A stretch of 64,000 nt of DNA, taken from the NCBI RefSeq assembly GCF_002775205.1, contig NC_036456.1, positions 8,955,463 through 9,019,462 of the forward strand, in the 5' to 3' direction. Made by a program: the position numbers and the translations under genes. Positions within the stretch are counted from its first letter, which is position 1. Every line of letters begins with the position of its first letter. Source of the stretch: Xiphophorus maculatus. Taxonomy: Eukaryota; Chordata; Actinopteri; Cyprinodontiformes; Poeciliidae. The notes under the pieces are model-generated. The model searched no databases. It was not told the DNA's origin and saw nothing but the letters and a program-made list of their open reading frames with translations. Shown in pieces: positions 61,201 to 64,000 of this stretch.

Positions 61201-63347
61201 ACACGTCCACTCAGTGGTTCCTCCTCCCTGGACCTCACATGTCAGAGTGATCGACTCACCACTGAACATCTGAGGCCAGTTTTGGTTGTCGAGTCACAAA
61301 ACCTTGTTGGAAACTGTTTACATCAGATAAGAAGAGAAAACTCAAATCACATGAGAAATATTAATTTCATACTTTTAGTTTCTAAAAGTCTTTAAAAATC
61401 TTACACATTATTTCAATGATGTTCTCATGGCTTGAATGACTGTAGAATGAGGGATTTCCTCTCTTTCCATCACACTTATAGATTCCTCCTTGTGTCACAG
61501 GATTTCTCTGTTTCTTCATTATTTGTGTTGAATTCAACAAAAGAAGTGACTGAGGTCCGTCTGAACCATCTGTACTTCCATCCAGCAGAGGGCTCCACTG
61601 AGCAGCTCAGTATCACACTGCCCCCTACTGGTATGGTTGTTGAACCTGCTGTCAATGTGGCCATGGGTCTGTCTGATGTTATAAAAACAAATATTTGATT
61701 TTATATAAAATACTGCAATTAAAAGCTATTGTAAAGAGTGATGCTTCTCTCAGAAAAGTAAATATGTGAAAAATCTGTAAATGCATTTTATTGTCATCTT
61801 TGCTTATTATAGATACTTTTTAGAAAGTAAAATAGAAAAGAATTAGTTTGAAATTGTTTAATTAAATAACATGAAAGAGTTCATTCTCTTTTCTGAAAAG
61901 ATAATGTGGTTAACTCTACAATTAAGCAAATCTATATATTCACATTAAGGTAAATAATATTTTCTTTGTTTTGTTGCTCTTTTTGAAATTTGTGTCTCAC
62001 TTGACTTTATAAAAATCAAACCCAGTAATTATGTATGTGTCATATTTCAGACACTATTTTATCAACAAAAAAATCTGCTTGAAATAATGAAATAAAATAC
62101 AGATAGCAATGCATGTTTTTTTTTAGGGCTGATATAAAACTTTGTAATTCTTTAAAATATTCAGGTCTTACCTGAGACAGTAACAGTGACAGTTTTACTG
62201 CACTTATTGTCAGATGAACCCTTCCAGCATACACAGCACTGAAATTCATGTCTATAACTAGTAGATATACGTTGAAAACTGAAACGTTTATCTGACTGAT
62301 AGGGAAAACAATTCTTGACCATTCCTTTAAAGCCGGTATTTCCAGTCAGTGTCTCTTCCTACATTCATGTCACAGATAAATGTAACAATCTCTCCAACAT
62401 AAAAATTCAACCAGTTGGGTTCAACAGTCAGAACAGGATCTATAACAGAACCAACATTCAGCAAGTTTGTCTTTGATTTATAACAAAAACACATCAAGAT
62501 AAAAATTAAAAGATAAACACAGAATAATATCTGATATAAAAGATAAACTGGATTCTGTTCCTGAGAGGATAAATGATTAAAAAACAGATTAAAGGCTGAA
62601 ATTACCAAGAGTTTGTCCACAGCAGAGCAGTGTGTTCAGCACTGAAATAAAGGTTGAAAGTTCATCAGCATAAATAATAAATTAATTAAATTAAATCAAA
62701 AATATTTGCCAAAACCCTCACACTCAGCTATGACTCTGTTTAACCTGTTAAATAAATGCAACTATGATAAATATATTGAGTATTTATTTGTTCTGATAAG
62801 AATAAGATCAAATGTTTTAGTTTATTGTTGTTTTTTCTGATGAGTTAAAACTTCATTTTATAAACTTCACATCCTGACTGAAGACAGAACATCTGCAGAC
62901 GTTCTGCACGGCTACGGAAACTTCACACTCATCTCTACTGGTAAAAACGTGATAAAAGTTTTTAATGAATAATTTAAGTCTCTTGTATCAGATCATGTTT
63001 CATTTTTCATCTTTGTTATATAATATTTTCATTTCTCCCACATTAGTTGTATGGGATATAAAGTTCTGTGCTAAAGTCTGATTTTACAATAAACAGCTTT
63101 TCAAAATGTTTGCACAGAAATGTTTGTGTTAGTAATTTGTCACTGAAATAACCTGTTTGAAGTTGCAGCAAACACATCAAGAACAAATGGTTATACTAAG
63201 TAAAGCTACACCAATACAATGGAAGATAAAGTAGATATTACAGCAGACAAGATGTCAAAGACGATGTTCTTCTAATCTGCATCATTCATACAGATAAGTG
63301 ATCTACTTACAGAGTGAGACCAGAACCCTGGGTGAGGTGTTCCCCAT
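54309..63347 (-). pseudogene. Gene G' (copy 2 of gene G) including the first exon
   Basis: Exons: 63311-63347 (MGNTSPRVLVSL, same as gene B), 62606-62641, Ig1 62172-62439, Ig2 61405-61672, Ig3 61038-61313, Ig4 60388-60660, Ig5 60030-60293, helix 58144-58260, 57980-57995, 57802-57891, 56131-56197, 55084-55143, 54449-54505, 54309-54359. Ig4 and Ig5 (273 and 264 nt) are intact here but shifted in copy 1. Ig2 is shifted here by other indels than in copy 1. In Ig3 two opposite one-base indels near 61281 and 61300 garble the first residues. The TAA in Ig1 (62327-62329) is shared with copy 1, so it may be real. The best consensus of G needs both copies read together. Confidence 0.6.
56252..57510 (-). 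mobile_element. L2-like LINE derivative, copy in duplicated block
   Basis: Same structure as 39286-40545, with single-base differences (near 56553, 56646, 57209, 57459) that break the reading frames differently. Confidence 0.7.
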
Positions 63348-64000
63348 CCTGACCTCAACCTGGAACCATGTGTTGCTCTGCTTTGGTCCAATAATCTTCC
63401 TTTCATAACATGCTGCCTCTGCAACGTCTCTAGAGAAATGGAGCCGTCTGAAACAGGATCAACGTTTATCTGAGAATGACGGGACAACGTTTATTTTAAA
63501 CACTGACATCACTGCACTGAGTTTCTGCTGTGATGTTTCCGCTCCAATGATGACAAGTTGTGGTAAAAGAAGCACAGGACTTTTTTTTTCTTTTTTTTTG
63601 CAAAAAGAGTTAATAAAAAATAAAATCAATAGATAAGCTTCTTCTGCTTTTTTAAAACCATAAAATGAAATTCACTTTAAATAAACTGTAAACAGCATTA
63701 TTGTAACACATGAATAGTTTTAAGTGTTTAATTCACTACTTGGTTTGTGTTGCGTGCGAACTCTCTGGCAAACAAACCATAAATCCCCTTTTCATCTAAA
63801 AACAAGTGATGGTGAGAATGATCTCACCTATCACAGATATATAAGGTCTTAGGTGTGAATAAACAGACATGAGATCAGACAGTGTGAAATAGTTTGGAGT
63901 TTAACCTGTTGGACCCTAAGGGGGTATAATAAATTTCTGCCTGACAAAAACACACAAAGTAAATCACTTATAGCCTCAGAGCTATTAGATTTAAATAGAT
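63348..64000. other. Upstream flank of gene G', homologous to upstream of gene B
   Basis: Closely follows 14313-14960, with scattered one-base differences. It holds the presumed promoter of gene G; no coding sequence seen. Confidence 0.7.

Larger units (their letters stand above)
46491..62957. repeat. Second copy of the 29501-45991 block (E, F and G region)
   Basis: Order, orientation and sequence match 29501-45991 throughout: gene E (46615-47679), the ~253-bp repeat (48203-48455), gene F (48819-50387), Rex3 (52647-54104), foldback element (55436-55637), L2 piece (56252-57510) and gene G (54309-62641). The copies are 16,467 and 16,491 bases. Differences are mainly one-base indels, with few substitutions, and they fall in coding exons as freely as in introns. 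The inner borders coincide exactly with the two edges of the N gap. Confidence 0.9.

Noticed and set aside
1-64000. CRISPR arrays, bacterial operons, rRNA or tRNA genes
   Set aside because: None seen; intron structure and repeats are vertebrate. The tRNA-like end of the 253-bp repeat is not a functional tRNA.

Overview
The window is vertebrate, almost certainly from a ray-finned fish. It is intron-rich and A+T-rich with AT/CA microsatellites. It carries a Rex3-type retrotransposon, L2-like LINE pieces and a pogo-like DNA element. It holds a tandem cluster of Ig-superfamily leukocyte receptor genes of the teleost FcR-like/leukocyte immune-type receptor (FCRL/LITR) kind. All receptor genes lie on the minus strand. 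Every Ig domain is one phase-1 exon, so exons can be duplicated, deleted or skipped without breaking the frame. I assembled gene models by hand from splice sites and phase; they are not taken from transcripts.

Layout: gene A (1-5969, 3' end off the window) has three intact Ig domains, an unusual charged membrane segment and a tail with ITIM-like tyrosines. Gene B (7947-14312) has seven Ig domains from a three-fold repeat of a ~1 kb exon pair, and a reduced tail. Genes C (17622-21519) and D (24686-28130) are close paralogues with three Ig domains, a membrane helix and tyrosine-rich tails. Genes F (31833-33415) and E (29625-30689) come from the same unit but have lost the membrane exon. E is an open single-Ig reading frame joined to a D-type terminal tail. 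Gene G (37347-45681, first exon hidden by an N gap) resembles B with five Ig domains, but it has an in-frame stop in its first domain and several insertions and deletions.

After a 499-base run of N (45992-46490) the block 29501-45991 (E-F-G) appears a second time at 46491-about 62957, nearly identical and in the same order. The copies differ mostly by single-base indels, and the frameshifts hit different exons in each copy. The duplicate may be an assembly artefact (overlapping noisy extensions into one gap) rather than a real tandem duplication. Frameshifts at about 42.8-64 kb should be treated as possible sequence error. The first exon of gene G' and its upstream flank follow at 63311-64000.

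Function (family knowledge plus inference): C and D look like complete inhibitory-type receptors, with Ig ectodomain, one helix, and tyrosines in contexts such as VYSEI, TYSLI, IYESV and SVYVNV that could recruit SH2 phosphatases. A and B look similar but altered. E and F could be secreted products, decoys or by-products of unequal exchange. Mobile elements (Rex3, an L2 derivative, a nested pogo-like MITE, a foldback element, a ~253-bp interspersed repeat) sit in introns and intergenic DNA. They give clear markers for the order of events.
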